Positions 1-8,269 of a stretch of DNA of 64,000 nt are shown one piece after another; within the stretch, counting starts at the first letter, position 1, and each line of letters opens with the position of its first letter. The stretch comes from CANKJK01 sp040081715 (GTDB taxonomy: Bacteria; Acidobacteriota; Vicinamibacteria; Vicinamibacterales; UBA2999): NCBI GenBank assembly GCA_040081715.1, contig JBEBFY010000006.1, positions 124,001 through 188,000 of the forward strand. Reading direction: 5' to 3'. Made by a program: the position numbers and the translations under genes. Under the pieces are notes generated by a model. That model was not told the origin of the DNA and did not search any database. It was given only the letters and a program-made list of their open reading frames with translations.

Positions 1-2340
1 CTGGACGGCTTCGAAGCCACTGTCTCCCGTCTGACGTTGACGGACGGACAGGCCGCCACCTTCGATGCCACGTTGCAGCCCGCGCGCTTCTCGCAGGCCG
101 TTGTCGTGACGGCCCGGCGCGTGGAAGAGGCGGCGCAGGAGGTGCCGATTCCCGTATCCGTGCTCCGGGGCGATCTGGTGGCCGATGCCGGCGCCTTCAA
201 CGTGAACCGGATGAAGGAGATGCTGCCGACGGTGCAGTTCTACTCCACGAATCCCCGCAACTCGGCCATCAACATCCGCGGACTCGGTGCGCCGTTCGGC
301 CTGACCAACGACGGCATTGAGCCTGGGGTGGGCCTCTACATCGACGGCGTGTTCTTCGCACGGCCCGCGGCCGCCACGCTCGACTTCCTCGACGTGGAAC
401 AGGTGGAGGTGCTGCGCGGCCCCCAGGGGACGCTCTTCGGCAAGAACACGACGTCCGGGGCGATCAACGTGACCACCCGCAAGCCGAGCTTTTCTCCCAA
501 CAGCGAGGTCGAGCTGAATTTCGGCAACGTCGGCTATGTGCAGGCCAAAGCGTCCGTGACCGGGCCCTTGCTCAAGAACCTGGCCGGCCGCGTGTCGTTC
601 TCCGGCACGCAGCGTGATGGCGTGGTCTTCAACACGAAGACCGGCGATGACGTGAACGACATGAACAACCTCGGCCTGCGCGGGCAGCTCCTCTACGCGC
701 CGTCCGGTGACCTCGCCATCCTCGGGTCGGCGGACCACACGCGGCAGCGTGTCGAGGGGATGACGCAGGTGGTGGCCGGCGTCGCCCCGACGCTGCGGCC
801 GGCCAATCGCCAGTACGCCGGGATCGCCGCCGACCTCGGCTATGCACCGCCGAGCTTCAATGCGTTCGACCGGGTGACCGACGTCGACTCCCCGATGCGC
901 TCCTACCAGGATCTCGGTGGCGCTTCGCTCAACGTCGACTGGAAGCTCGGCAAGGGCCGGTTGACGTCGACGACGGGCTGGCGCTTCTGGGACTGGAAGC
1001 CGTCCAACGACCGCGATTTCATCGGCCTGGCGATCACGTCCGTGTCGGCCGCGCCGTCCTATCAGCAGCAGTGGACGCAGGAAGTGCGGTACGCCGCGAC
1101 GCTCTCCCCCAAGTTCAACTTCGTGGCCGGGGGCTTCTTCTTCCGCCAGGTGCTGGACTCGGACCCGACCTTCAAGCAGGAACAGGGCGCAGCGGCGGCG
1201 CGGTTCCTGCTGGCGCCGAGCGCGAATGCGGCGACGCCTGGCCTGCTCGACGGGTACGGCTTCGACCAGACGCTCGCTTACCGGAACGTGAGTGCGGCGG
1301 GCTTCGGCCAACTCGAGTGGTCGATCACCGACCGGCTGCGCGTGCTGCCCGGGTTGCGGGTGAACTATGACCAGAAGGACGTCGACTTCAATCAGACGGT
1401 GTACGGAGGATTGCAGACAACCAACGCCGCGCTCATCGCGCTGCAACGGTCGGTCCTGGCGCCGCAGGCCTACACGGCCGATGTGAACGACACGAACCTG
1501 TCGGGCCAGTTCACGGTCGCCTACAAGGTGGCCAACCCGGTGCACACCTACGCGACCTACGCCACGAGCTTCAAGTCGGTGGGCCTCAACCTGAACGGGG
1601 TGCCGACGGACGCCCAGGACCGTCCTGTGCTCTCGGCCGCGACGGTGAAGCCGGAGGATGTGCGGCATTTCGAGGTGGGCATCAAGACCGAGCCCTGGAG
1701 GGGCGCCACGGCGAACATCACGGTGTTCAACACCGACGTGCGCGACTTCCAGGCGCAGGTGGTCAATGCGGGCGTCGGTGTCCTGCGCGGGTATCTCGCG
1801 AATGCGGAGCAGGTGCGCGTGCGGGGCATCGAGTTCGACGGCAGCGCCAGGCTGAGCGACAGCCTCTCCGTGTATGCCTCCGGGGCCTGGACGGATGGCA
1901 CCTACGTCTCCTTTACCGACGCGCCGCCGCCGCTCGAAGACACCGGCGGCCCGCAGGTGAAGGACGTCTCCGGATCGCTCCTGCCTGGCATTTCGAAGAC
2001 CGCCATCTCGTTCGGCGGCGAGCATGTGACCAACGGTGGGTTCATGGGCCGCACGGGCCAGGTGTTCGAGGCGTTCGACGTCAGCTACCGGTCGTCCTTC
2101 TCGTCCAGCGCGTCCGCCTCGCAGTACCTGGTGGTGCCCGCCTATGCGCTCGTGAATGCCCGCGTCGGTTTCCGCGCCTCGGACGGGTGGGTCATCTCGG
2201 TCTGGGCGCGCAACCTGTTGAACAGGGACTACTACGACCTGCTCTCGCCGGCACCCGGCAATACCGGCCTGTATGTCGGGCAGCCCGGTGACCCGCGCAC
2301 GTTCGGGGTGACGCTGCGGGTGTCCCTGAAATCCAGGTAG
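1..2340 (+). CDS. TonB-dependent receptor, 5' end outside window
   Basis: Outer-membrane beta-barrel receptor for TonB-driven uptake of a substrate that cannot be named. The frame is open from base 1, so the gene starts upstream. The first ~30 residues look like the tail of a carboxypeptidase-regulatory (CarboxypepD_reg) domain. The plug follows, with recognisable segments VVVTARR, INIRGLG, GLYIDGVFF, VEVLRGPQGTLFGKN and SGAINVTTRKP. The remaining ~550 residues are barrel, with many alternating Tyr/Phe strands, ending in LRVSLKSR. The family is secure; the ligand is not. Sequence towards the start is missing, so signal peptide and TonB box cannot be judged. The next gene begins 132 bases downstream and looks unrelated in function. 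Confidence 0.9.
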   Translation: MDGFEATVSRLTLTDGQAATFDATLQPARFSQAVVVTARRVEEAAQEVPIPVSVLRGDLVADAGAFNVNRMKEMLPTVQFYSTNPRNSAINIRGLGAPFGLTNDGIEPGVGLYIDGVFFARPAAATLDFLDVEQVEVLRGPQGTLFGKNTTSGAINVTTRKPSFSPNSEVELNFGNVGYVQAKASVTGPLLKNLAGRVSFSGTQRDGVVFNTKTGDDVNDMNNLGLRGQLLYAPSGDLAILGSADHTRQRVEGMTQVVAGVAPTLRPANRQYAGIAADLGYAPPSFNAFDRVTDVDSPMRSYQDLGGASLNVDWKLGKGRLTSTTGWRFWDWKPSNDRDFIGLAITSVSAAPSYQQQWTQEVRYAATLSPKFNFVAGGFFFRQVLDSDPTFKQEQGAAAARFLLAPSANAATPGLLDGYGFDQTLAYRNVSAAGFGQLEWSITDRLRVLPGLRVNYDQKDVDFNQTVYGGLQTTNAALIALQRSVLAPQAYTADVNDTNLSGQFTVAYKVANPVHTYATYATSFKSVGLNLNGVPTDAQDRPVLSAATVKPEDVRHFEVGIKTEPWRGATANITVFNTDVRDFQAQVVNAGVGVLRGYLANAEQVRVRGIEFDGSARLSDSLSVYASGAWTDGTYVSFTDAPPPLEDTGGPQVKDVSGSLLPGISKTAISFGGEHVTNGGFMGRTGQVFEAFDVSYRSSFSSSASASQYLVVPAYALVNARVGFRASDGWVISVWARNLLNRDYYDLLSPAPGNTGLYVGQPGDPRTFGVTLRVSLKSR

Positions 2341-2471
2341 CCGCCCCGGCGCGCCAGCCGACGTTTGCGTAGGCACTCTCACATTTGCACCAAATATGTC
2401 CTGAATGTGATCTAAGCCGCCGTTTTCGTTACCATCGGATCGGCTCCGTTCCGGGGCATAGTGAGGCCCAG

Positions 2472-3923
2472 ATGCGGTTGGATGGCTACGACACGGGCGG
2501 CTTCTACGACGAGATGTTCGACGCGTCGGGACAGCCACGCCCGGAGGCGCGCTACCTGCTCGAGACGATCGGCAGCCTCGGCGATGGCCAGTTGCAGCGC
2601 TGTCAGCAGGCCGCCGAACGCATCCTGGTGCAGCTCGGGATCACGTTCAACGTCTACGGGGATTCCGCCGGCACGGAGCGGCCGTTCCCCTTCGACCTCG
2701 TGCCGCGCATCGTCACCTCGGACGAGTGGGACTGGATCGAGCGCGGTCTCAAGCAGCGCATCCACGCCCTCAACCAGTTCATCGCCGACATCTACGGCTC
2801 CCAGCGCATCATCAAGGACGGTATCGTGCCGGCCGAGGTTGTGCACTCCGCGGCGTTCTACCGGCCGCAGTGCATCGGCCTCACGCCGCCCAGGGGCGTG
2901 TGGTGCCACATCACCGGCTCGGACCTCGTCCGCCACTCCGACGGCCGGATCTACGTGCTCGAGGACAACCTGCGGGTGCCCTCCGGCGTGTCCTACATGC
3001 TCGAGAACCGGGATCTGATGAAGCGGACCTTCCCGCAGGTGTTCGCAGGCCTCCGCGTGCGGCCCGTGTCGGAGTACCCCAGCCGTCTGCTGACCACGCT
3101 GCAGTCGATTGCGCCGGCCGAGTGCGACGACAAGCCCGTCGTGGCGCTGCTCACGCCCGGCATGTACAACTCGGCCTACTTCGAACACAGCTATCTGGCC
3201 CAGATGATGGGCATTCCCCTCGTGGAAGGCCGCGACCTCGTGGTCGAGAACGACACCGTCCTGATGCGGACCACCAAGGGACTACGCCGTGTGGACGTGC
3301 TCTACCGGCGCATCGACGACGACTTCCTCGACCCGACGGCCTTCCGGAAGGATTCGCTCCTCGGCGTGCCCGGCCTGATGCGGGCCTATCGTGCCGGGCG
3401 GGTGGCGCTGGCCAACGCGCCGGGCAACGGCGTGGCCGACGACAAGGTGATGTACGCCTACGTGCCGGACATGATCCGGTACTACGAAGGCGAGGACGCC
3501 ATCATCCCGAACGTGCCCACGTTCCTGTGCTGGAAGGACGCCGACCGCCAGCACGTGCTGCAGAACCTGGACACGCTCGTCGTGAAGGCGGCCAACGAAG
3601 CGGGAGGCTACGGCATGCTCGTCGGCCCGCACGCGACCGTGGCGGAGCGAGAGTCGTTCGCGGCCAAGATCGCCGCCAACCCCCGCAACTACATTGCGCA
3701 GCCCACACTCGGTCTGTCGCGTGTGCCCACCCTCATCGGTGACACCCTCGAAGGGCGGCACGTGGACCTGCGCCCCTACGTCCTGTACGGCGAAGACATC
3801 CATGTCGTTCCCGGCGGCCTCACGCGCGTGGCGTTGCGCAAGGGATCGCTGGTGGTCAATTCGTCCCAGGGCGGCGGGAGCAAGGACACCTGGGTGCTCT
3901 CGCCAGCGGTGACGCAGTCATGA
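2472..3923 (+). CDS. circularly permuted ATP-grasp type 2 protein (DUF404/DUF407)
   Basis: A predicted peptide or amide ligase of the COG2308 type, 483 residues. Family motifs visible in order are DEMFDASG near the N-terminus, YGDSAGTERPFPFDLVP, LEDNLRVPSGVSYMLENR, MYNSAYFEHS, VDVLYRRIDDDF, SLLGVPGL, VVKAANEAGGYGM and GGGSKDTWVL at the C-terminus. I chose ATG 2472 because GTGAGG lies five bases upstream and the protein then begins like its relatives; an upstream TTG at 2385 would add 29 unconserved residues. Its stop overlaps the start of the alpha-E gene by 4 bases, so the two are translationally coupled. It opens a five-gene operon with two transglutaminases. Members of this family are predicted, not shown, to make gamma-glutamyl or other peptide-like products; the substrate is unknown. 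Confidence 0.9.
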   Translation: MRLDGYDTGGFYDEMFDASGQPRPEARYLLETIGSLGDGQLQRCQQAAERILVQLGITFNVYGDSAGTERPFPFDLVPRIVTSDEWDWIERGLKQRIHALNQFIADIYGSQRIIKDGIVPAEVVHSAAFYRPQCIGLTPPRGVWCHITGSDLVRHSDGRIYVLEDNLRVPSGVSYMLENRDLMKRTFPQVFAGLRVRPVSEYPSRLLTTLQSIAPAECDDKPVVALLTPGMYNSAYFEHSYLAQMMGIPLVEGRDLVVENDTVLMRTTKGLRRVDVLYRRIDDDFLDPTAFRKDSLLGVPGLMRAYRAGRVALANAPGNGVADDKVMYAYVPDMIRYYEGEDAIIPNVPTFLCWKDADRQHVLQNLDTLVVKAANEAGGYGMLVGPHATVAERESFAAKIAANPRNYIAQPTLGLSRVPTLIGDTLEGRHVDLRPYVLYGEDIHVVPGGLTRVALRKGSLVVNSSQGGGSKDTWVLSPAVTQS

Positions 3924-4924
3924 GAACAGACACGACGCCCCTGCTCAGCCGGGTGGCCGACTCGGTGTACTGGATTGCTCGGTACATCGAGCGGGCCGAG
4001 AACGTGGCGCGGTTCATTGGCGTGAACCTCAACCTGCAGATTGATTTGCCGCTGTCCCCGGGGCAGCAGTGGCAGCCGCTGATCGACACCAGTGGCGATG
4101 CGGCGATCTTCAAGAAACGCTTCGGCGGGGCCACGCAGGCGCGCGTCATCGAGTACCTCGCCTACGACCACGAGAACCCGAGTTCGATCGTGTCGTGCCT
4201 GCGGGCCGCCCGTGAGAACGCGCGGTCGGTGCGCGAGACGATCTCGTCGGAGATGTGGGCGCAGGTCAACGCCATGTTCCTGCAGATTCAGTCGCAGCGG
4301 TCGCTGCCGGAACCCGAGCGGATGCTGGACGCCTTCCGGGAGATCCGGATGGGGTGTCACCTGTTTGCGGGCGTGACGGACGCGACGATGACGCACAACG
4401 AGGCATGGCACTTCATGCGGCTTGGCCGCATGCTCGAGCGGGCCGACAAGACCTCGCGTATCCTCGACGTGAAGTACTTCATGCTGCTGCCATCCCCGGC
4501 CGACGTCGGCACGCCGTACGACGACATTCACTGGGCCGCCGTCCTGAAGTCAGTCAGCGGCTTTGAGATGTACCGGAAACGCTTCGGCCGCATCACCCCG
4601 GCCGACGTGGTCGACTTCCTGGTGATGGATCGGGAATTCCCCAGAGCCGTCCGCTACTGCATCAAGTCCGCGAGTGACTCCCTGCAGGCGATTACCGGCA
4701 CGTCGTTCGGCGGCTTCCGCTACCGCTCCGAACAGTTGATGGGGCAGTTGCGGGCGGAACTCGACTTTGCGGCGGTCGACGCGGTGATCCGCGGTGGGCT
4801 GCACGAGTACCTTGACCGGCTGCAGTTCATGATGAACGGCATCGACGTCAGCCTGCGGGACGACTTCGCGATGCGCCCGCCGGAGCCGGCGGACGACGCG
4901 TTCGACGCGGGCCTGTCCAGCTAG
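3920..4924 (+). CDS. alpha-E domain protein (DUF403, COG2307)
   Basis: All-helical 334-residue protein of the alpha-E family, which nearly always accompanies the permuted ATP-grasp protein. The signature near the N-terminus, VADSVYWIARYIERAENVAR, is intact, followed by the paired helical halves. ATG 3920 overlaps the preceding TGA. The biochemical role of alpha-E proteins is not established; co-occurrence suggests a partner or partial enzyme for the ATP-grasp ligase. The next gene starts 15 bases downstream. A second alpha-E domain occurs in the window as the C-terminal half of the 8266-10809 fusion, so this organism carries the split and fused forms side by side. Confidence 0.9.
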   Translation: MRTDTTPLLSRVADSVYWIARYIERAENVARFIGVNLNLQIDLPLSPGQQWQPLIDTSGDAAIFKKRFGGATQARVIEYLAYDHENPSSIVSCLRAARENARSVRETISSEMWAQVNAMFLQIQSQRSLPEPERMLDAFREIRMGCHLFAGVTDATMTHNEAWHFMRLGRMLERADKTSRILDVKYFMLLPSPADVGTPYDDIHWAAVLKSVSGFEMYRKRFGRITPADVVDFLVMDREFPRAVRYCIKSASDSLQAITGTSFGGFRYRSEQLMGQLRAELDFAAVDAVIRGGLHEYLDRLQFMMNGIDVSLRDDFAMRPPEPADDAFDAGLSS

Positions 4925-4939
4925 GCCTTCCTGATACTC

Positions 4940-7900
4940 ATGGGCATTCGCGTCGCGCTGCATCACAAGACCGCCTACCGGTACGACCGGGCCGTCACGC
5001 TCTCGCCGCAGGTGGTGCGTCTGCGGCCCGCGCCGCACAGCAGGACGCCCGTGCTCAGCTATTCGCTGCGTGTCGAGCCGGCCGGCCACTTCCTCAACTG
5101 GCAGCAGGATCCGCAGGGCAACTTCCAGGCGCGGCTGACGTTCCCCTCGCCGACGACCGTGTTCTCGCTGGAGGTGGACCTCGTCGCCGAGATGACGGTC
5201 CTCAACCCGTTTGACTTTTTCCTCGAACCCTACGCAGAGCAGGTCCCGTTTGCCTACAGCGCGCTCGACCGGCAGGAACTCACGCCGTACCTGCTGGTGA
5301 ACCCACCCGGACCCCGGCTGGCGCAGCTGCTGGAGTCGGTGCCGCGGGATGCCGCGCCGGCCGTGACGTTCCTCGTGGACCTGAACCAGCGGATCCACCG
5401 TGCGGTCGGCTATGTCATCCGCCTTGAGCCGGGTGTGCAGTCGAGTGAGGAGACGCTCGAACGGGGAAGCGGGTCGTGCAGGGATTCGGCGTGGCTGCTC
5501 GTCGAGGTGCTGCGGCACCTCGACCTCGCGGCCCGCTTCGTCTCCGGCTACCTGATTCAGCTGGTACCTGATGTGACGCCCCTTGACGGGCCCGCCGGTC
5601 CGACGCGCGACTTCACCGACCTGCACGCCTGGGCCGAGGTGTACCTGCCCGGGGCCGGATGGGTGGGGCTCGATCCGACCTCCGGCCTCTTCGCGGGTGA
5701 AGGCCACATTCCGCTGGCCGCCACGCCGAGCCCCGAGTCGGCCGCGCCGGTGGCGGGCTTTGTCAGCGAGAGCCAGGCCGAGTTCCACCACGAGATGTCC
5801 GTCACGCGGATCCACGAGGATCCGCGCGTGACCAAGCCGTACACCGACAGCCAGTGGGCCGGCGTGCTGGAGCTGGGCGAGCAGGTCGACCGTGAGCTGG
5901 TCGCGGGCGACGTGCGGCTGACGATGGGTGGCGAGCCGACCTTCGTGTCCATCGACGACATGGACGGAGAGGAATGGAACACCGCCGCGCTCGGGCCCGA
6001 CAAGGCACGGCTGGCGGGGGCGCTGCTGCGCCGGCTGCGCGCATCGTTCGCCCCCGGCGGCCTGCTGCACTTCGGCCAGGGGAAGTGGTACCCGGGTGAG
6101 CCGCTGCCGCGGTGGGCCTACGCGTGTTACTGGCGGACGGACGGCGTGGCGTTGTGGAAGGACACGACGCTTGCCGCAGAGCCCGGGCACGACTACGGGC
6201 ACACCGGCGAGCAGGCAGGCGCATTCGCCGAGGCGCTGGCCGGCCGACTGGGGCTTGCGCCGGGATACGTCATTGCGGCCTTCGAGGATCCGCTGGCCTA
6301 CGTGCACACCGAGCGGATGCTGCCGGTCGGTGTGGACCCGGCGGTGAACAACCTTGACGATCCCGAAGAGCGTGACCGGCTCCGGCGTGTGTTCAGCCGC
6401 GGACTGGGGACGCCCGTCGGCTTCGTGCTGCCGCTGACCAGGGTGGAAGAGCAGGGACGGCGCCAGTGGCGGTCCGGCGAGTGGACGCTCCGCAGCCGTC
6501 ACCTGTTCCTGGTGCCGGGCGATTCACCGGCCGGCTTCCGCCTGCCACTGCACAGCCTGCCCCAGGGGCCGTCGCTCGACGTGGTTCCCGTCGATCCGAT
6601 GAGCGCGTTCCCACCGCTGGCCGCGGTCGAGCGGCCGGTGCAGGTGGTGACCGATCCCGAGGCTGCCACTCCGAAGGCCACGCGCAAGGCAGAGGCTTTC
6701 ATCGCGGCAGCCCGGACCCCGGCGCCGCTCGTGCGGACGGCGCTGGCCGTGGAATCCCGCGAGGGCGCCCTGCGCGTGTTCCTGCCGCCGGTGGCCTCGG
6801 CGGTTGACTTCGTGGAGCTGGTGGCCACCGTCGAGGACACCGCGCGGGCGCTCGGCACCCCCGTTGTGCTCGAGGGGTACACGCCGCCGTTTGATCCCCG
6901 GCTGCGGCACATCAGCGTGACGCCGGATCCCGGCGTGATCGAGGTCAACGTACACCCGGCTGCGAGCTGGCGTGAGTTGGCGGAGACAACGACCACCCTG
7001 TATGCGGAGGCCCGCGCCTGCCGCCTCGGCACCGAGAAGTTCATGGTGGACGGCCGCCACACCGGCACCGGCGGCGGCAATCACATCGTGCTCGGCGGCG
7101 CCACGCCCGCCGACAGCCCGTTCCTCCGGCGTCCCGACCTGCTGAAGAGTTTCGTCGGCTACTGGGTGAATCACCCGTCGCTTTCGTACTTGTTCTCCGG
7201 TGTCTTCATCGGTCCCACGAGCCAGGCGCCGCGCGTGGACGAGTCCGGTGCCGACGCGGTGCACGAGCTGGAGATTGCCATGAGTCTGCTGGGCGGAGCG
7301 GAGAAGGTCAGCCCGCCCTGGCTCGTGGACCGGCTGTTCCGCGATCTGCTGGTCGATGTAACCGGGAACACGCACCGCGCCGAGTTCTGCATCGACAAGC
7401 TCTACGCTCCAGAGAGCGCAACGGGACGGCTCGGGCTGGTGGAGATGCGCGCGTTCGAGATGCCGCCTCACGCCCGCATGAGCCTGGCGCAGCAGTTGCT
7501 CGTGCGGACGCTGCTGGCATGGTTCTGGAAAACCCCGTTCGAGGAGACGCCGATCCGCTGGGGCACGCGCCTGCACGATGCGCACCTGCTCCCGCACTAC
7601 GTGGAACAGGATTTCCGGGCCGTGGTGGACGAGGTGCGCCGGGCAGGCTATCCGGTGGATGCCGGCTGGTTCGCACCGCACCTGGAGTTCCGCTTCCCGG
7701 TGTTCGGGCGGGTCGGCTATCAGGGCGTCGAGATCGAGCTGCGGCAGGCCATCGAGCCGTGGTACGTCCTGGGCGAAGAGGGCGGCCCGGCCGGGACGGC
7801 CCGCTACGTCGATTCCTCTGTCGAGCGCCTGCAGGTGCACGTCCGGGGCCTGGTACCCGAGCGCTACGTCGTGGCGTGCAACGGATGGGAGCTGCCGCTG

Positions 7901-8269
7901 CAGCATACGGGCACCGACGGTGAGTACGTATGCGGCGTGCGCTACCGCGCCTGGCAGCCGCCGCGGTGCCTGCACCCGTCCATCCCCGTCGACACGCCGC
8001 TGGTGTTCGACCTGGTGGATACCGGCATGGGCCGATCCGTCGGCGGGTGCGCCTATCACGTGGGTCACCCCGGCGGGCGAAGCTACGACACGGTTCCGGT
8101 AAACTCCAACGAGGCTGAGGCCCGGCGGCGGGCTCGCTTCTTCGATTTCGGCCATACACCCGGATCCATGTCGATACGCCGGATGAGTACGAACCACGCG
8201 TTTCCGCACACCCTCGACCTCCGGCGCGCCCGCGTGGCAGCTGTCCGGCGGGGGCCGGCGCCCGAGTGA
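4940..8269 (+). CDS. large transglutaminase-like protein with DUF2126
   Basis: A 1109-residue protein typical in size for the family. An N-terminal transglutaminase-N region (residues 1-90) leads into a transglutaminase-like domain with the full catalytic triad visible: Cys180 (GSGSCRDSAWL), His229 (DLHAWAEVYL) and Asp245 (LDPTSG). The C-terminal ~800 residues are the DUF2126 region, with segments such as MGGEPTFVSID, GQGKWYPGEPLPRWA and TGTGGGNHIVLGG. No signal peptide is seen, so it is probably cytoplasmic. In this conserved neighbourhood the transglutaminase is predicted to cut or transfer a peptide-like product made by the ATP-grasp protein; that is inference from published genome-context analysis of amidoligases. 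The stop overlaps the GTG start of the next gene by 4 bases. Confidence 0.9.
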   Translation: MGIRVALHHKTAYRYDRAVTLSPQVVRLRPAPHSRTPVLSYSLRVEPAGHFLNWQQDPQGNFQARLTFPSPTTVFSLEVDLVAEMTVLNPFDFFLEPYAEQVPFAYSALDRQELTPYLLVNPPGPRLAQLLESVPRDAAPAVTFLVDLNQRIHRAVGYVIRLEPGVQSSEETLERGSGSCRDSAWLLVEVLRHLDLAARFVSGYLIQLVPDVTPLDGPAGPTRDFTDLHAWAEVYLPGAGWVGLDPTSGLFAGEGHIPLAATPSPESAAPVAGFVSESQAEFHHEMSVTRIHEDPRVTKPYTDSQWAGVLELGEQVDRELVAGDVRLTMGGEPTFVSIDDMDGEEWNTAALGPDKARLAGALLRRLRASFAPGGLLHFGQGKWYPGEPLPRWAYACYWRTDGVALWKDTTLAAEPGHDYGHTGEQAGAFAEALAGRLGLAPGYVIAAFEDPLAYVHTERMLPVGVDPAVNNLDDPEERDRLRRVFSRGLGTPVGFVLPLTRVEEQGRRQWRSGEWTLRSRHLFLVPGDSPAGFRLPLHSLPQGPSLDVVPVDPMSAFPPLAAVERPVQVVTDPEAATPKATRKAEAFIAAARTPAPLVRTALAVESREGALRVFLPPVASAVDFVELVATVEDTARALGTPVVLEGYTPPFDPRLRHISVTPDPGVIEVNVHPAASWRELAETTTTLYAEARACRLGTEKFMVDGRHTGTGGGNHIVLGGATPADSPFLRRPDLLKSFVGYWVNHPSLSYLFSGVFIGPTSQAPRVDESGADAVHELEIAMSLLGGAEKVSPPWLVDRLFRDLLVDVTGNTHRAEFCIDKLYAPESATGRLGLVEMRAFEMPPHARMSLAQQLLVRTLLAWFWKTPFEETPIRWGTRLHDAHLLPHYVEQDFRAVVDEVRRAGYPVDAGWFAPHLEFRFPVFGRVGYQGVEIELRQAIEPWYVLGEEGGPAGTARYVDSSVERLQVHVRGLVPERYVVACNGWELPLQHTGTDGEYVCGVRYRAWQPPRCLHPSIPVDTPLVFDLVDTGMGRSVGGCAYHVGHPGGRSYDTVPVNSNEAEARRRARFFDFGHTPGSMSIRRMSTNHAFPHTLDLRRARVAAVRRGPAPE

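Noticed and set aside
2378..2407. Imperfect palindromes around CACATT...AATGTG and a possible promoter before the ATP-grasp operon
   Set aside because: The -35 TTGCAC matches only half the consensus and the -10 is poor; no second copy was seen to support an operator.
2385..2471. N-terminal extension of the first ATP-grasp protein from a TTG codon, including CPEC
   Set aside because: The added 29 residues are not family-like, and ATG 2472 has a good ribosome-binding site.
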